Part shown: positions 32,092 through 40,659 of the stretch, piece after piece
How the letters are laid out: each line of letters opens with the position of its first letter
Position numbering within the stretch: the first letter of the stretch is position 1
DNA from: Anaerosporobacter mobilis DSM 15930
GTDB lineage: Bacteria > Bacillota > Clostridia > Lachnospirales > Lachnospiraceae
Assembly (NCBI RefSeq): GCF_900142955.1
Contig: NZ_FRCP01000016.1
Location: 1-64,000, forward strand
Direction: 5' to 3'
DNA length: 64,000 bases
Program-made: the position numbers and the translations under genes
The notes under the pieces: generated by a model
What the model was told of the DNA's origin: nothing
Seen by the model: only the letters and a program-made list of their open reading frames with translations
Database searches by the model: none

Positions 32092-32562
32092 ATGGAAAGT
32101 AGAAAAGAGTTAGCAATGCAGTTATTTAAAGAAGGTTATAATTGTTCACAGGCTGTATTTGCTGCATATTGTGATCTGTATAATATGGATCAGGAGACAG
32201 CACTTAAGGTATCTAGTTCCTTTGGTGGTGGAATGGGAAGAATGAGAGAGGTATGTGGCGCTGTTTCTGGAATGTTTTTAATAGCAGGCTTAGAAACTGG
32301 AAGTGTTGATGGAAAGGATCAAGAAGGAAAAAAACATAACTACGATGTAGTTCAACAATTAGCAGAAGAATATAAGAAAGAGAACGGTTCTATAATTTGC
32401 CGTGAACTTCTTGGACTTGATAAGAAGACAGATACAACACAGACAAAACCAGAAGCAAGAACAGAAGAATATTATAAGAAACGACCTTGTGTAGAGTTGG
32501 TAGGACAAGCGGCTGAAATCTTAGAACGAGTATTATTAAACAAAGAGACAGTGCAAGAATAG
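32092..32562 (+). CDS. C_GCAxxG_C_C family redox-type protein
   Basis: This 156-residue protein has the family pattern: Cys in YNCSQAVFAAYC, the GGGMGRMREVCGAVSGM core (CGAVSG for C-GCAxxG), CRELLG in the middle, and a late Cys in RPCVELV. Such proteins are widespread in anaerobes and thought to bind metal or act in redox reactions; no activity is firmly established. ATG 32092 is 11 bases after AAGGAG. It follows the glycosyltransferase gene and is closed by a hairpin. Confidence 0.85.
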   Translation: MESRKELAMQLFKEGYNCSQAVFAAYCDLYNMDQETALKVSSSFGGGMGRMREVCGAVSGMFLIAGLETGSVDGKDQEGKKHNYDVVQQLAEEYKKENGSIICRELLGLDKKTDTTQTKPEARTEEYYKKRPCVELVGQAAEILERVLLNKETVQE

Positions 32563-32579
32563 ATTTTATGATAAGTTTT

Positions 32580-32628
32580 AAGGAGCTGGTGCGAGAATGC
32601 AATTAATTCAGAGGCAGCTCCTTCTTAT
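32580..32628 (+). terminator. Hairpin between the C_GCAxxG_C_C gene and the acetyltransferase gene
   Basis: AAGGAGCTG pairs with CAGCTCCTT across a 26-base loop. Only a short T-rich tail (CTTAT), so it may only partly terminate. Confidence 0.55.
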
Positions 32629-32647
32629 AATATAAGGAGGAAAGATT

Positions 32648-33145
32648 ATGAATACAAGGTTTCATAAAGTTAAGGAACAAGAAGAAATCAACGTGGTTGC
32701 AGAGCTTGGTACTAAGATTTGGCACGAACATTATTCATCGATTTTAGAACCTGCTCAAATTGATTATATGGTGGATAAATTCCAATCTGCTAATGCTGTT
32801 GCTTTGCAGATAAATGATCAAGGGTACGAGTATTATCTAATAAAAGATGAAGACTCTGTAGTAGGATATATTGGGCTAGTGATGGAAACAGATAGAATTT
32901 TTCTTAGCAAGTTATACATAGCTAAGGAAGCAAGAGGAAAAGGCCTTGCATCAAAGGCCTTTTCATTCATAACAGAACTTGCAACATCAAACAAAAAGCA
33001 AGCAATTTGGCTAACAGTTAACCGATATAACAGTGGTTCCATTGCTGTTTATGAGAAAAAAGGATTTATAAAAGTTAGAGAACAAGTTTCCGATATCGGG
33101 AACGGGTATGTGATGGACGATTATGTGATGGAGATGGCAGTATAG
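32648..33145 (+). CDS. GNAT-family N-acetyltransferase
   Basis: This 165-residue protein has a complete GNAT core: VVGYIGLVMETDRIFLSKLY (strands 3-4), the acetyl-CoA loop KEARGKGLASKAF at ~95-107, WLTVNRYNSGSIAVYEKKGF near 120-140. The last motif is the RimI-like N-x-x-(A/S)-x-x-x-Y-x-x-x-G-F pattern. ATAAGGAGG precedes the ATG. The substrate is not predictable. It is convergent with the coiled-coil gene downstream. Confidence 0.85.
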   Translation: MNTRFHKVKEQEEINVVAELGTKIWHEHYSSILEPAQIDYMVDKFQSANAVALQINDQGYEYYLIKDEDSVVGYIGLVMETDRIFLSKLYIAKEARGKGLASKAFSFITELATSNKKQAIWLTVNRYNSGSIAVYEKKGFIKVREQVSDIGNGYVMDDYVMEMAV

Positions 33146-33177
33146 GTATTTGTGTAATCTTCAATGATGATAGAGGA

Positions 33178-34128
33178 TTAATCGGAATGAATCACAATAT
33201 CTTTGATTTGTTCGAGGGTAGTTTCAAGGTGCTCATTCTTTTCTAATTTGGATCTTTCTAACAGTATAAGAGTGGAACGAACTTGTTTAATCGCAGTCGA
33301 TACGTTGTTTTGAGCATCTGTTATCTTCGATTTTACACTAATACTTGAGAAGATATCATCGAAGAAATAGTCAGCGAATGTTGTAAAAGATCCAATGTCA
33401 ATTGATATAGAGATGTTCATGCTTACATCAGCCAATTCAGTGTGAAAGGCACGAAGCTCTCTTTGTGCTTTGGCTAAAGAGGAACGAGCGTCGTCAATCT
33501 TAGAGTGTTTGGCAATATCAGTAATGAGTCCTCCACCGAAGATGTCAAATGTACCCCAGTTAGAGGCGCTTTTAAGATGGTCATATGCCTGATTAAGAGA
33601 AACGCCCACACGCTCGCCAGCACGAATTGCTTCCTCTAATTCCTTTTTCTGAGAGATAGCAGTATCTACATCACTTTGTAAACCTAAGAGTAGTTCTTTG
33701 GTATTAGGGTTAGGTGGATTATTGCTAATTAGCTCCTTCAATCTATCTTGAAAGAGTTGGTCGTAATTTCTTTGGCAATCGTAGTAGAGGGATTGCTCTT
33801 TTTGCAGATTTTGAATATCTAGTTGAAGGCGTTCCAGTTCTTGCTTTTTGAAATCAAGTTGTAGTTCTGCTTCGTGTCGTTCTTGCATTTCCTTTTTAAG
33901 TTGGGAATCATAGTTGCCACGAATTCTATGATACAAAGATTGTACACTCTTACCCGTAAGTTGTTCAACATCTTTGGCTTCTTTTTGAAGTGCTTGTTCA
34001 TTGGTAAGAATTTCTTCTGAAAGAATATTTAATTTTGAGGTTAGGTCGTTGATTTGGTCTTCGTATTGATGGAATAGTTGTATGCCATCTTTTTGCTTTT
34101 GAAGTTTGTCAAAGAATGAAACTGTCAT
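33178..34128 (-). CDS. Uncharacterised coiled-coil protein
   Basis: This 316-residue protein has no signal peptide or membrane segment. The N-terminal two-thirds form long coiled coil (QYEDQINDLTSKLNILSEEI, EMQERHEAELQLDFKKQELE). A conserved-looking stretch at ~205-255 (ASNWGTFDIFGGGLITDIAK) separates it from a shorter C-terminal coiled coil. The Gly-rich FGGG segment between coils resembles a hinge. I do not recognise the family. ATG 34128 has GGAAAGGAAAC upstream, and the frame opens seven codons earlier with TTG. Single-gene unit on the minus strand next to the thrS leader. Confidence 0.65.
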   Translation of the reverse strand: MTVSFFDKLQKQKDGIQLFHQYEDQINDLTSKLNILSEEILTNEQALQKEAKDVEQLTGKSVQSLYHRIRGNYDSQLKKEMQERHEAELQLDFKKQELERLQLDIQNLQKEQSLYYDCQRNYDQLFQDRLKELISNNPPNPNTKELLLGLQSDVDTAISQKKELEEAIRAGERVGVSLNQAYDHLKSASNWGTFDIFGGGLITDIAKHSKIDDARSSLAKAQRELRAFHTELADVSMNISISIDIGSFTTFADYFFDDIFSSISVKSKITDAQNNVSTAIKQVRSTLILLERSKLEKNEHLETTLEQIKDIVIHSD

Positions 34129-34308
34129 AATTGTATGTTTCCTTTCCAATTTTTTTGATTAGATAATCGCAATGCTTTCTATATTTATCTATTTGCTTTG
34201 CTTGTTAGTTTTCTTCATGGAAAAATTGTACCTTGATTATCAAGGAGTGTAAAGCTAGATTTGATTATAAGTTAATTAAAGAAATTTTAAGAATGAAAAT
34301 ATTCCATA

Positions 34309-34336
34309 TTGACAATGCTAATGCACATGATATAAT
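34309..34336 (+). promoter_or_regulatory. Promoter of the thrS T-box unit
   Basis: TTGACA, 16-base spacer, TATAAT. Confidence 0.75.
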
Positions 34337-34369
34337 GAAAGACAGCAAAAGTTCTATTATATAGAACGA

Positions 34370-34670
34370 AATAAAATGAATACCATCAACACAATGACGA
34401 GACGAGTACGATATGGAATAATGCAGAGAGAGATATGTATGCTGCGAATATCTTATTATGAAATATCCGAAAACTAACTCTGAGTGACCCCAATCCGGTC
34501 CGGTGATTCCGTTATAATCGATACCTATAATAATGTTAATATTCCGTTGACATAGATCGTAGGTAGAATGAAGTGGGTACAGTTTACTACTTGTACCAAT
34601 TAGGGTGGAACCGCGAGAATGACTCGTCCCTTTCGATTTACATTGTGAATCGGAAGGGGCTTTTTTTATG
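34370..34670 (+). promoter_or_regulatory. T-box leader of thrS
   Basis: It contains the invariant T-box AGGGTGGAACCGCG (34602-34615), which binds the free CCA end of uncharged tRNA, and an intrinsic terminator right after it. ACC at 34497-34499 in a GAGTGACCC context is a candidate Thr specifier codon. Uncharged tRNA-Thr should stabilise the antiterminator and switch on thrS. I did not fold stem I fully, so the specifier is tentative. Confidence 0.9.
34624..34668 (+). terminator. Regulated terminator of the thrS T-box
   Basis: CCCTTTCGATT pairs with AATCGGAAGGG (wobble pairs included), followed by seven T. The 5' arm can instead join the T-box antiterminator. Confidence 0.85.
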
Positions 34671-34687
34671 TAATAACTGAGAAGGAC

Positions 34688-34977
34688 GGAAGGCAAAACT
34701 CAGATGAGTTTATCGAGGCTTCTTAGTTAACGTACTATGACACGAAACACGCTTCGTACCTAAGGACTTCTAGCGTGTGTCTGGTAGGTGTAGTAAATGG
34801 TACGGAATCGCCTTCGATTCGGCCATCCTGCCTCAGCTCAGGCTGGCTCGGCGTCCATGCCTCGCCTTCCTAGGTGACTCAGTACACACTAAGAAGTGAT
34901 AAGGTACTTCGCTATCGTTTTTTAGTCATAGTACGTTAGCTAAGAAGCGGGGGAAAGTAGTGAGAGTTTTGCCTTCC
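34688..34977. repeat. GC-rich inverted-repeat element between the T-box and thrS
   Basis: The outer arms match exactly in three blocks: GGAAGGCAAAACTC with GAGTTTTGCCTTCC, GCTTCTTAG with CTAAGAAGC, and TAACGTACTATGA with TCATAGTACGTTA. Inside are further hairpins (ACACGC/GCGTGT, GAATCG-CCTT-CGATTC, GCCT/AGGC). Base composition is clearly richer in GC than the surroundings. The element lies after the T-box terminator and so inside the thrS mRNA leader. It is either a small non-autonomous mobile element or a structured RNA. There is no ORF in it. Confidence 0.65.
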
Positions 34978-35153
34978 TGGTTATTAAAGTAGTCAATTAA
35001 TGCGTAAGGCGATAATGTCATTATTATTAATAGGTCCATTAGGTAGGTATACAACTTTAGAGAAAGCTATAATAGAAGTTGCTAACTAGGTTACACAATG
35101 TATAGAAATAATAATAATTAAATAAATTTTGATGATAAGAAAGGATTAATACG

Positions 35154-37133
35154 ATGAAAATAACACTAAAAGATGGCTCTGTTAAAGAGTATGAAAGTGC
35201 AATGTCTGTTATTGATATTGCTAAAGATATTAGCGAAGGTCTTGCTAGAATGGCATGTGCTGGTGAAGTTAACGGTGAGGTTGTAGATCTTAGAACGATT
35301 GTAGATTCTGATTGCGAATTAAGTATCTTAACATTTAACGATGAAGCTGGTAAAGATGCATATAGACATACAGCTTCTCATGTACTTGCACAAGCAGTTA
35401 AGAGATTATATCCAGAAGCAAAACTTGCGATAGGACCTTCCATCGATACCGGATTCTATTACGATTTCGATATGGAATCTCTAGACCGTGCAGCACTTGA
35501 TGAATTAGAAAAAGAGATGAAAAAAATCATCAAAGAAGGTGCTGAATTAGAGAAGTTCACGCTTCCAAGAGAAGAAGCGATCAAATTCATGGAAGAAAAA
35601 GGTGAATCATATAAGGTTGAACTAATTGAAGATTTACCAGAAGACGAAGAGATTTCCTTCTATAAACAAGGTGATTTCGTAGACTTGTGTTGCGGACCTC
35701 ACTTAATAAGTACAAAAGCATTAAAGGCGATTAAGTTAATCTCATCTTCAGGTGCTTACTGGAGAGGTAGCGAGAAGAACAAGATGTTAGTAAGAGTATA
35801 TGGTACTGCATTTACTAAGAATGCAGATTTAGATGCATATATGCAACACCTTGAAGAAATCAAGAAACGTGACCATAACAAATTAGGTCGTGAGATGGAA
35901 TTATTTGCAACAGTAGATGTTATCGGTCAAGGTCTTCCACTTCTTATGCCAAAGGGTGCTAAGATGATTCAGACTCTACAAAGATGGATTGAAGATGTAG
36001 AAGAAAAACGTGGTTACATGCGTACGAAGACTCCTTTAATGGCTAAGAAGGACTTGTATGTAATCTCTGATCACTGGGGACACTATAAAGAAGGTATGTT
36101 CGTACTTGGTGATGAAGAAGATGAGAATTCAGAAGTTTTCGCACTTCGTCCAATGACCTGTCCGTTCCAATATTATGTATATAAACAAAGCCAAAAGAGC
36201 TACAGAGATCTACCATGTCGTTATGGTGAAACTTCAACATTATTCAGAAATGAAGATTCAGGTGAAATGCACGGACTTACTCGTGTAAGACAGTTTACTA
36301 TCTCAGAAGGTCACTTAATTGTAACTCCTGAGCAAGTTGAAGAAGAATTCGCTGGTTGTCTTGATCTTGCAAGATACTGCTTACAAACACTTGGATTGGA
36401 AGAGGATGTAACATATCGTCTATCAAAATGGGATCCAAACAACAAAGAGAAATATCTTGGTGATACAGAACATTGGGATAAGACTCAAAACAAGATGAGA
36501 GAAATCTTAGATCACCTAGGTGTTACTTATACAGAAGAAGAAGGCGAAGCTGCTTTCTATGGTCCAAAACTTGATATCCAAGCAAAGAATGTATACGGTA
36601 AAGAAGATACTATGATTACAATCCAATTAGACTTCGCATTAGCGGAAAGATTCGATATGTTCTATATCGATAAAAACGGCGAGAAGAAACGTCCGTTCAT
36701 CATTCACAGAACTTCACTAGGATGCTATGAAAGAACACTTGCTTGGTTAATTGAAAAGTACGCTGGTTTATTCCCAACTTGGTTATGCCCAGAACAAGTA
36801 AGAATTCTTCCGATATCTGACAAATACCATGACTATGCGAATAAAGTTAAAGCACAGTTACAAGAGAATGGTGTAATGGTTACCGTTGATGAAAGAGCAG
36901 AAAAGATCGGTTACAAGATTCGTGAAACAAGACTTGACCGTGTTCCTTATATGTTAGTTGTAGGACAAAAGGAAGAAGAAGAAGGTTTAGTATCAGTAAG
37001 AAGCCGTTTCCTTGGTGACGAAGGTCAGAAACCAGTTGCTACATTTATTGATGAAATCTGTAAAGAAATCAGAACGAAAGAAATTCGTAAGATTGAAGTA
37101 CAGGAAGAAGAGAATAATAAAAAAGGTAAATAA
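35154..37133 (+). CDS. thrS: Threonyl-tRNA synthetase
   Basis: This 659-residue class II enzyme charges tRNA-Thr. TGS domain at 1-60 (MKITLKDGSVKEYESAMSV); editing domain near 65-230 with HTASHVLAQAVKRLYPEAKL and the metal/editing motif DLCCGPHL; catalytic core with motif 2 RYGETSTLFRNEDSGEMHGL, then VRQFTISEGH, and motif 3 HRTSLGCYERTLAWL; C-terminal anticodon-binding domain from ~550 (VRILPISDKYHDYA). The last ~20 residues are a charged extension. AGAAAGGAT lies before the ATG. Regulated by the T-box upstream. Confidence 0.97.
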   Translation: MKITLKDGSVKEYESAMSVIDIAKDISEGLARMACAGEVNGEVVDLRTIVDSDCELSILTFNDEAGKDAYRHTASHVLAQAVKRLYPEAKLAIGPSIDTGFYYDFDMESLDRAALDELEKEMKKIIKEGAELEKFTLPREEAIKFMEEKGESYKVELIEDLPEDEEISFYKQGDFVDLCCGPHLISTKALKAIKLISSSGAYWRGSEKNKMLVRVYGTAFTKNADLDAYMQHLEEIKKRDHNKLGREMELFATVDVIGQGLPLLMPKGAKMIQTLQRWIEDVEEKRGYMRTKTPLMAKKDLYVISDHWGHYKEGMFVLGDEEDENSEVFALRPMTCPFQYYVYKQSQKSYRDLPCRYGETSTLFRNEDSGEMHGLTRVRQFTISEGHLIVTPEQVEEEFAGCLDLARYCLQTLGLEEDVTYRLSKWDPNNKEKYLGDTEHWDKTQNKMREILDHLGVTYTEEEGEAAFYGPKLDIQAKNVYGKEDTMITIQLDFALAERFDMFYIDKNGEKKRPFIIHRTSLGCYERTLAWLIEKYAGLFPTWLCPEQVRILPISDKYHDYANKVKAQLQENGVMVTVDERAEKIGYKIRETRLDRVPYMLVVGQKEEEEGLVSVRSRFLGDEGQKPVATFIDEICKEIRTKEIRKIEVQEEENNKKGK

Positions 37134-37212
37134 ATCTATTATATAGAAGGGCGGATTCCATTGTAGAAGCGTTCATAACAAAAAATAGCAGATTAATATA
37201 GTAGAATATAAA

Positions 37213-37250
37213 GGAAAAAGCATTTTGACTCAAGGGCCAAAATGTTTTTC
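37213..37250 (+). terminator. Terminator between thrS and prfC
   Basis: AAAAAGCATTTTG pairs with CAAAATGTTTTT (one G-T pair) around ten bases and ends in T. It stands 23 bases before the prfC start, so readthrough or a downstream promoter must feed prfC. Confidence 0.55.
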
Positions 37251-37272
37251 CATGTAAGATGGAGGAAATATT

Positions 37273-38862
37273 GTGGCCGATTACACAAACGAAATAAAGA
37301 AAAGAAGAACGTTTGCAATCATCTCTCACCCCGATGCAGGTAAGACGACATTAACAGAAAAATTATTATTATACGGGGGTGCAATTAACCTTGCAGGATC
37401 CGTTAAAGGAAAGAAAACGGCAAAGCATGCAGTATCTGACTGGATGGAAATCGAGAAACAAAGAGGTATCTCAGTTACTTCTTCAGTAATGCAGTTTAAC
37501 TATGATGGATATTGTATCAATATCCTTGATACCCCAGGGCATCAGGACTTCTCGGAAGATACGTATCGTACTTTAATGGCAGCAGATTCTGCAGTCATGG
37601 TTATCGATGCCTCTAAGGGTGTTGAGGCACAGACAAAGAAATTATTCAAAGTATGTACGATGCGCGGAATACCAATCTTCACATTCATTAACAAGATGGA
37701 CCGTGAAGCCAATGACACATTCGAATTATTAGATGAGATTGAGAATGTACTTGGTATTCAGACATGTCCAGTTAACTGGCCAATCGGTTGTGGTAAGAAC
37801 TTTAAGGGTGTATATGATCGTAACACGAATACCATTACAAAGTTTACGGCAGCCAACAACGGACAAAAAGCAGTAGACAGAGTAGAAGTAGAACTGGGTA
37901 GCGAAGAATTAGATTCTCTAATTGGAACAGAATTACATGAAAAATTATCAGAAGAAATTGAGCTTCTTGATGGAGCAAGTAGTGAATTTGACATTGAACA
38001 AGTACGTGCAGGTAAATTAACGCCAGTATTCTTTGGTTCAGCACTTACAAACTTTGGTGTTGAGACATTCTTACAACATTTTCTTGAGATGACAACTTCG
38101 CCACTTCCTCGTAAAGCACATGAAGGAATTGTTGATCCACTTAAAGAAGATTTCTCAGCATTCGTATTCAAGATTCAAGCGAATATGAACAAAGCACATC
38201 GTGACCGTATCGCATTCATGAGAATTTGCTCTGGTAAATTCGAAGCAGGTATGGAAGTAAACCATGTACAAGGTGGTAAGAAAATGAAATTATTGCAACC
38301 ACAACAGATGATGGCGCAAGAGAGAAAAATCGTTGAAGAAGCATATGCAGGGGATATCATTGGTGTATTTGATCCAGGTATCTTCTCAATTGGCGATACT
38401 ATTTGTATGCCAAATATGAAAGTTGAATATGAAGGGATTCCAACGTTCGCACCAGAACATTTTGCTAGAGTACGTCAGATGGATACTATGAAGAGAAAAC
38501 AATTTATTAAAGGTATTTCACAGATTGCGCAAGAAGGTGCGATTCAGATCTTCCAAGAATTCAATACTGGTATGGAAGAAATCATCGTAGGTGTTGTAGG
38601 TGTTCTCCAATTTGATGTACTTAAGTTCAGACTTGAATCAGAATATGGTGTAGATATTCGTCTTGAGCCACTTCCATATGAGCACATTCGTTGGATAGAA
38701 AACAAAGATATCGATGTAGCGAAGTTAAGTGTAACTTCTGATACGAAGAAGATCAAAGACTTAAAAGATAATTCACTTCTTATATTTACACATAGCTGGA
38801 GTATCAATACAGTATTAGATCGTAATGAAGGTCTTGTATTATCTGAATTCGGACGTTCGTAA
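37273..38862 (+). CDS. prfC: Peptide chain release factor 3
   Basis: This 529-residue translational GTPase removes RF1/RF2 from ribosomes after termination. G1 loop SHPDAGKTT at 18-26, switch region KQRGISVTSSVMQF, G3 DTPGHQDFSEDTYR, G4 NKMDRE, then domains II and III. The DTPGHQDFSEDTYRTL signature distinguishes RF3 from EF-G. Start GTG 37273 has GGAGG seven bases upstream. Length normal. It follows thrS in the same direction. Confidence 0.95.
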   Translation: MADYTNEIKKRRTFAIISHPDAGKTTLTEKLLLYGGAINLAGSVKGKKTAKHAVSDWMEIEKQRGISVTSSVMQFNYDGYCINILDTPGHQDFSEDTYRTLMAADSAVMVIDASKGVEAQTKKLFKVCTMRGIPIFTFINKMDREANDTFELLDEIENVLGIQTCPVNWPIGCGKNFKGVYDRNTNTITKFTAANNGQKAVDRVEVELGSEELDSLIGTELHEKLSEEIELLDGASSEFDIEQVRAGKLTPVFFGSALTNFGVETFLQHFLEMTTSPLPRKAHEGIVDPLKEDFSAFVFKIQANMNKAHRDRIAFMRICSGKFEAGMEVNHVQGGKKMKLLQPQQMMAQERKIVEEAYAGDIIGVFDPGIFSIGDTICMPNMKVEYEGIPTFAPEHFARVRQMDTMKRKQFIKGISQIAQEGAIQIFQEFNTGMEEIIVGVVGVLQFDVLKFRLESEYGVDIRLEPLPYEHIRWIENKDIDVAKLSVTSDTKKIKDLKDNSLLIFTHSWSINTVLDRNEGLVLSEFGRS

Positions 38863-38942
38863 GTTTGAGCTACCATCTGAGTTCGAAGCTATATATGATA
38901 CTATAATGGTAAATAATGTTGTAAAAAAGATATTAATATTAC

Positions 38943-38972
38943 TTGACAAATGTTTGTTTCTTATGTTACAAT
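38943..38972 (+). promoter_or_regulatory. Promoter of infC-rpmI-rplT
   Basis: TTGACA, 18-base spacer, TACAAT; the transcript would start near 38980. Confidence 0.7.
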
Positions 38973-38979
38973 TAGAAAG

Positions 38980-39158
38980 CTGTGAACAAACGCAGAAGAA
39001 ATTCGGAAGGGTTTGAAGAAACAGAGAAGCAGAGTATCCACTCTCACCTTAGCACAAACGTGTGACTTGGGTTATTATTTCAAGGTAATTTAGTAGAAGA
39101 TACTGAATATAGATTGAACTTGAAAACGTGGATAGATTTGCTATCTACGTTTTTTTTA
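38980..39158 (+). promoter_or_regulatory. infC leader with attenuator (L20-type autoregulation)
   Basis: A ~180-nt untranslated leader ends in a terminator stem AACGTGGATAG/CTATCTACGTT followed by T. In Bacillus, ribosomal protein L20 binds the infC leader and causes premature termination; the same gene set follows here. I see the terminator and leader length but did not derive the L20 site. Confidence 0.65.
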
Positions 39159-39205
39159 TATGAAATTAACTATTTGTTGAGACAAACCTATGGAGGTGTA
39201 TAGTT

Positions 39206-39715
39206 ATTAGCGATTTAATGATTAATGAGCAAATCAGAGACAAAGAAGTTCGTCTTATTGGCGAAGATGGAGAACAACTAGGAGTTGTAGCTACTAAAGA
39301 TGCTATGAAATTAGCAAAGGAAGCAAATCTAGATTTAGTAAAGATTGCTCCGACAGCGAAACCACCTGTTTGCAAAATTATTGATTATGGTAAATACAGA
39401 TATGAATTAGCTAGAAAAGAAAAAGAAGCTAAGAAGAAACAAAAAGTAACAGATGTTAAAGAGATACGTTTATCACCAAACATTGATGAAAATGACCTTA
39501 ACACAAAGGCAAACCAAGCAAGAAAATTCATCACAAAAGGTGACAAAGTTAAAGTATCGTTACGTTTCCGTGGTAGAGAAATGGCGCATATGAGTACAAG
39601 TAGACAAATACTTGATTCTTTCTACAAATGTCTTGAAGATGTAGCAGTAGTTGAAAAACCTGCTAAGTTAGAAGGAAGAAGTATGATTATGTACTTAACT
39701 GAAAAACGTCAATAG
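39206..39715 (+). CDS. infC: Translation initiation factor IF-3 (AUU start)
   Basis: This 169-residue factor keeps ribosomal subunits apart and checks initiator tRNA and start codon. N-domain: INEQIRDKEVRLIGEDGEQLG; linker helix YRYELARKEKEAKKKQK; C-domain: VKEIRLSPNIDENDL, VKVSLRFRGREMAHMS. I place the start at ATT 39206. GGAGGTG (39192-39198) is seven bases before it but 19 before the first ATG (39218), and the extra residues ISDL match the N-terminus of other IF-3 proteins. An AUU start is the known device by which IF-3 represses its own synthesis. Confidence 0.9.
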   Translation: MSDLMINEQIRDKEVRLIGEDGEQLGVVATKDAMKLAKEANLDLVKIAPTAKPPVCKIIDYGKYRYELARKEKEAKKKQKVTDVKEIRLSPNIDENDLNTKANQARKFITKGDKVKVSLRFRGREMAHMSTSRQILDSFYKCLEDVAVVEKPAKLEGRSMIMYLTEKRQ

Positions 39716-39761
39716 TAGAAGATGATATACTTGATAGAGAAATAAAAGCAATTTAATTCAT

Positions 39762-39875
39762 GACAACATGGCTACGGCTTCGTAGCTAGTTGTTCTGATA
39801 TGGGGAGCGTATGGTAGATACACAATCCCCATGGATAGATATGTTGAGTGACATACTGTGCTCGGAATGTCGCGA
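39762..39875 (+). other. Structured spacer between infC and rpmI
   Basis: Three stems occur in the 196-base gap: GCTACG-GCTT-CGTAGC extended by CAAC/GTTG, then ATGGGGA with TCCCCAT (39799-39831), then GACAT with ATGTC. No ORF and no T run, so this is not a terminator. It could be a ribosomal-protein binding site or an mRNA processing region. Confidence 0.5.
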
Positions 39876-39911
39876 AGAATAACAGATAGAAGATATTAAG
39901 GAGGAACTATC

Positions 39912-40109
39912 ATGCCAAAAATGAAAACAAGCAAAGCAGCAGCTAAGCGTTTCAAAAAAACAGGAACAGGTCAATTAAAGAGAATGAAAGCTTATAAGAG
40001 TCATATCTTGACTAAGAAAAGTGCTAAGAGAAAAAGAAATCTTAGAAAAGCTACATTAGTTGACTCAACTAACGTAAAAAATATGAAGAAAATTTTACCA
40101 TATTTATAG
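39912..40109 (+). CDS. rpmI: Ribosomal protein bL35
   Basis: This 65-residue basic protein of the large ribosomal subunit has the family start PKMKTSKAAAKRFKKTGTG, the middle SHILTKKSAKRKRNLRK, and the final KKILPYL. AAGGAGG precedes the ATG. It lies between infC and rplT, the conserved order. Confidence 0.96.
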   Translation: MPKMKTSKAAAKRFKKTGTGQLKRMKAYKSHILTKKSAKRKRNLRKATLVDSTNVKNMKKILPYL

Positions 40110-40131
40110 GATATAAGGAGGGAACTAGGAA

Positions 40132-40488
40132 ATGGCAAGAATTAAAGGCGGAATGAACGCTAGAAAAAAACACAACAGAGTATTAAAACTAGCTAAAGGT
40201 TATAGAGGCGCTAGATCAAAACAATATAGAGTAGCTAAACAATCTGTAATGAGAGCATTAACTTCTTCATTCGCAGGTAGAAAAGAAAGAAAAAGACAAT
40301 TCAGAAGATTATGGATTGCCAGAATCAATGCCGCTGCTAGAATGAATGGACTTTCTTATAGCAAATTTATGTATGGTTTAAAATTAGCAGGTATTGAAGT
40401 TAACAGAAAGATGTTATCTGAAATGGCTATCAATGATGCTGAAGGTTTTGCAGCATTAGTAGAAGTTGCTAAAACTAAATTAGCTTAA
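40132..40488 (+). CDS. rplT: Ribosomal protein bL20
   Basis: This 118-residue 23S rRNA-binding assembly protein needed early in 50S formation has the family start ARIKGGMNARKKHNRVLKLA, KGYRGARSKQYRVAKQSV, RLWIARINAAARMNGLSYS. In Firmicutes it also represses the infC operon. AAGGAGGG precedes the ATG. Confidence 0.97.
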   Translation: MARIKGGMNARKKHNRVLKLAKGYRGARSKQYRVAKQSVMRALTSSFAGRKERKRQFRRLWIARINAAARMNGLSYSKFMYGLKLAGIEVNRKMLSEMAINDAEGFAALVEVAKTKLA

Positions 40489-40524
40489 TTCAAATGAATA
40501 TTAGGACAAACATAGTTTGTTTAT

Positions 40525-40564
40525 AGAGTGCCAGGGCAAGAAATTGTCTTGGCACTCTTTTTAA
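40525..40564 (+). terminator. Terminator of the infC operon
   Basis: AGAGTGCCAGGGCAAG pairs with GTCTTGGCACTCT (with a small mismatch) around AAATT and runs into five T. Confidence 0.9.
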
Positions 40565-40659
40565 ATCATATGCATGCACACACCAGCAAAAAGAACAACT
40601 TTACTTCGCTGAATGCCATCTAGTGAGACTGTTTGTTCACATAGAGGCACACAACTTAA

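Noticed and set aside
34265..34696. 143-residue minus-strand frame
   Set aside because: It lies across the thrS T-box, whose conserved core and terminator explain the sequence.
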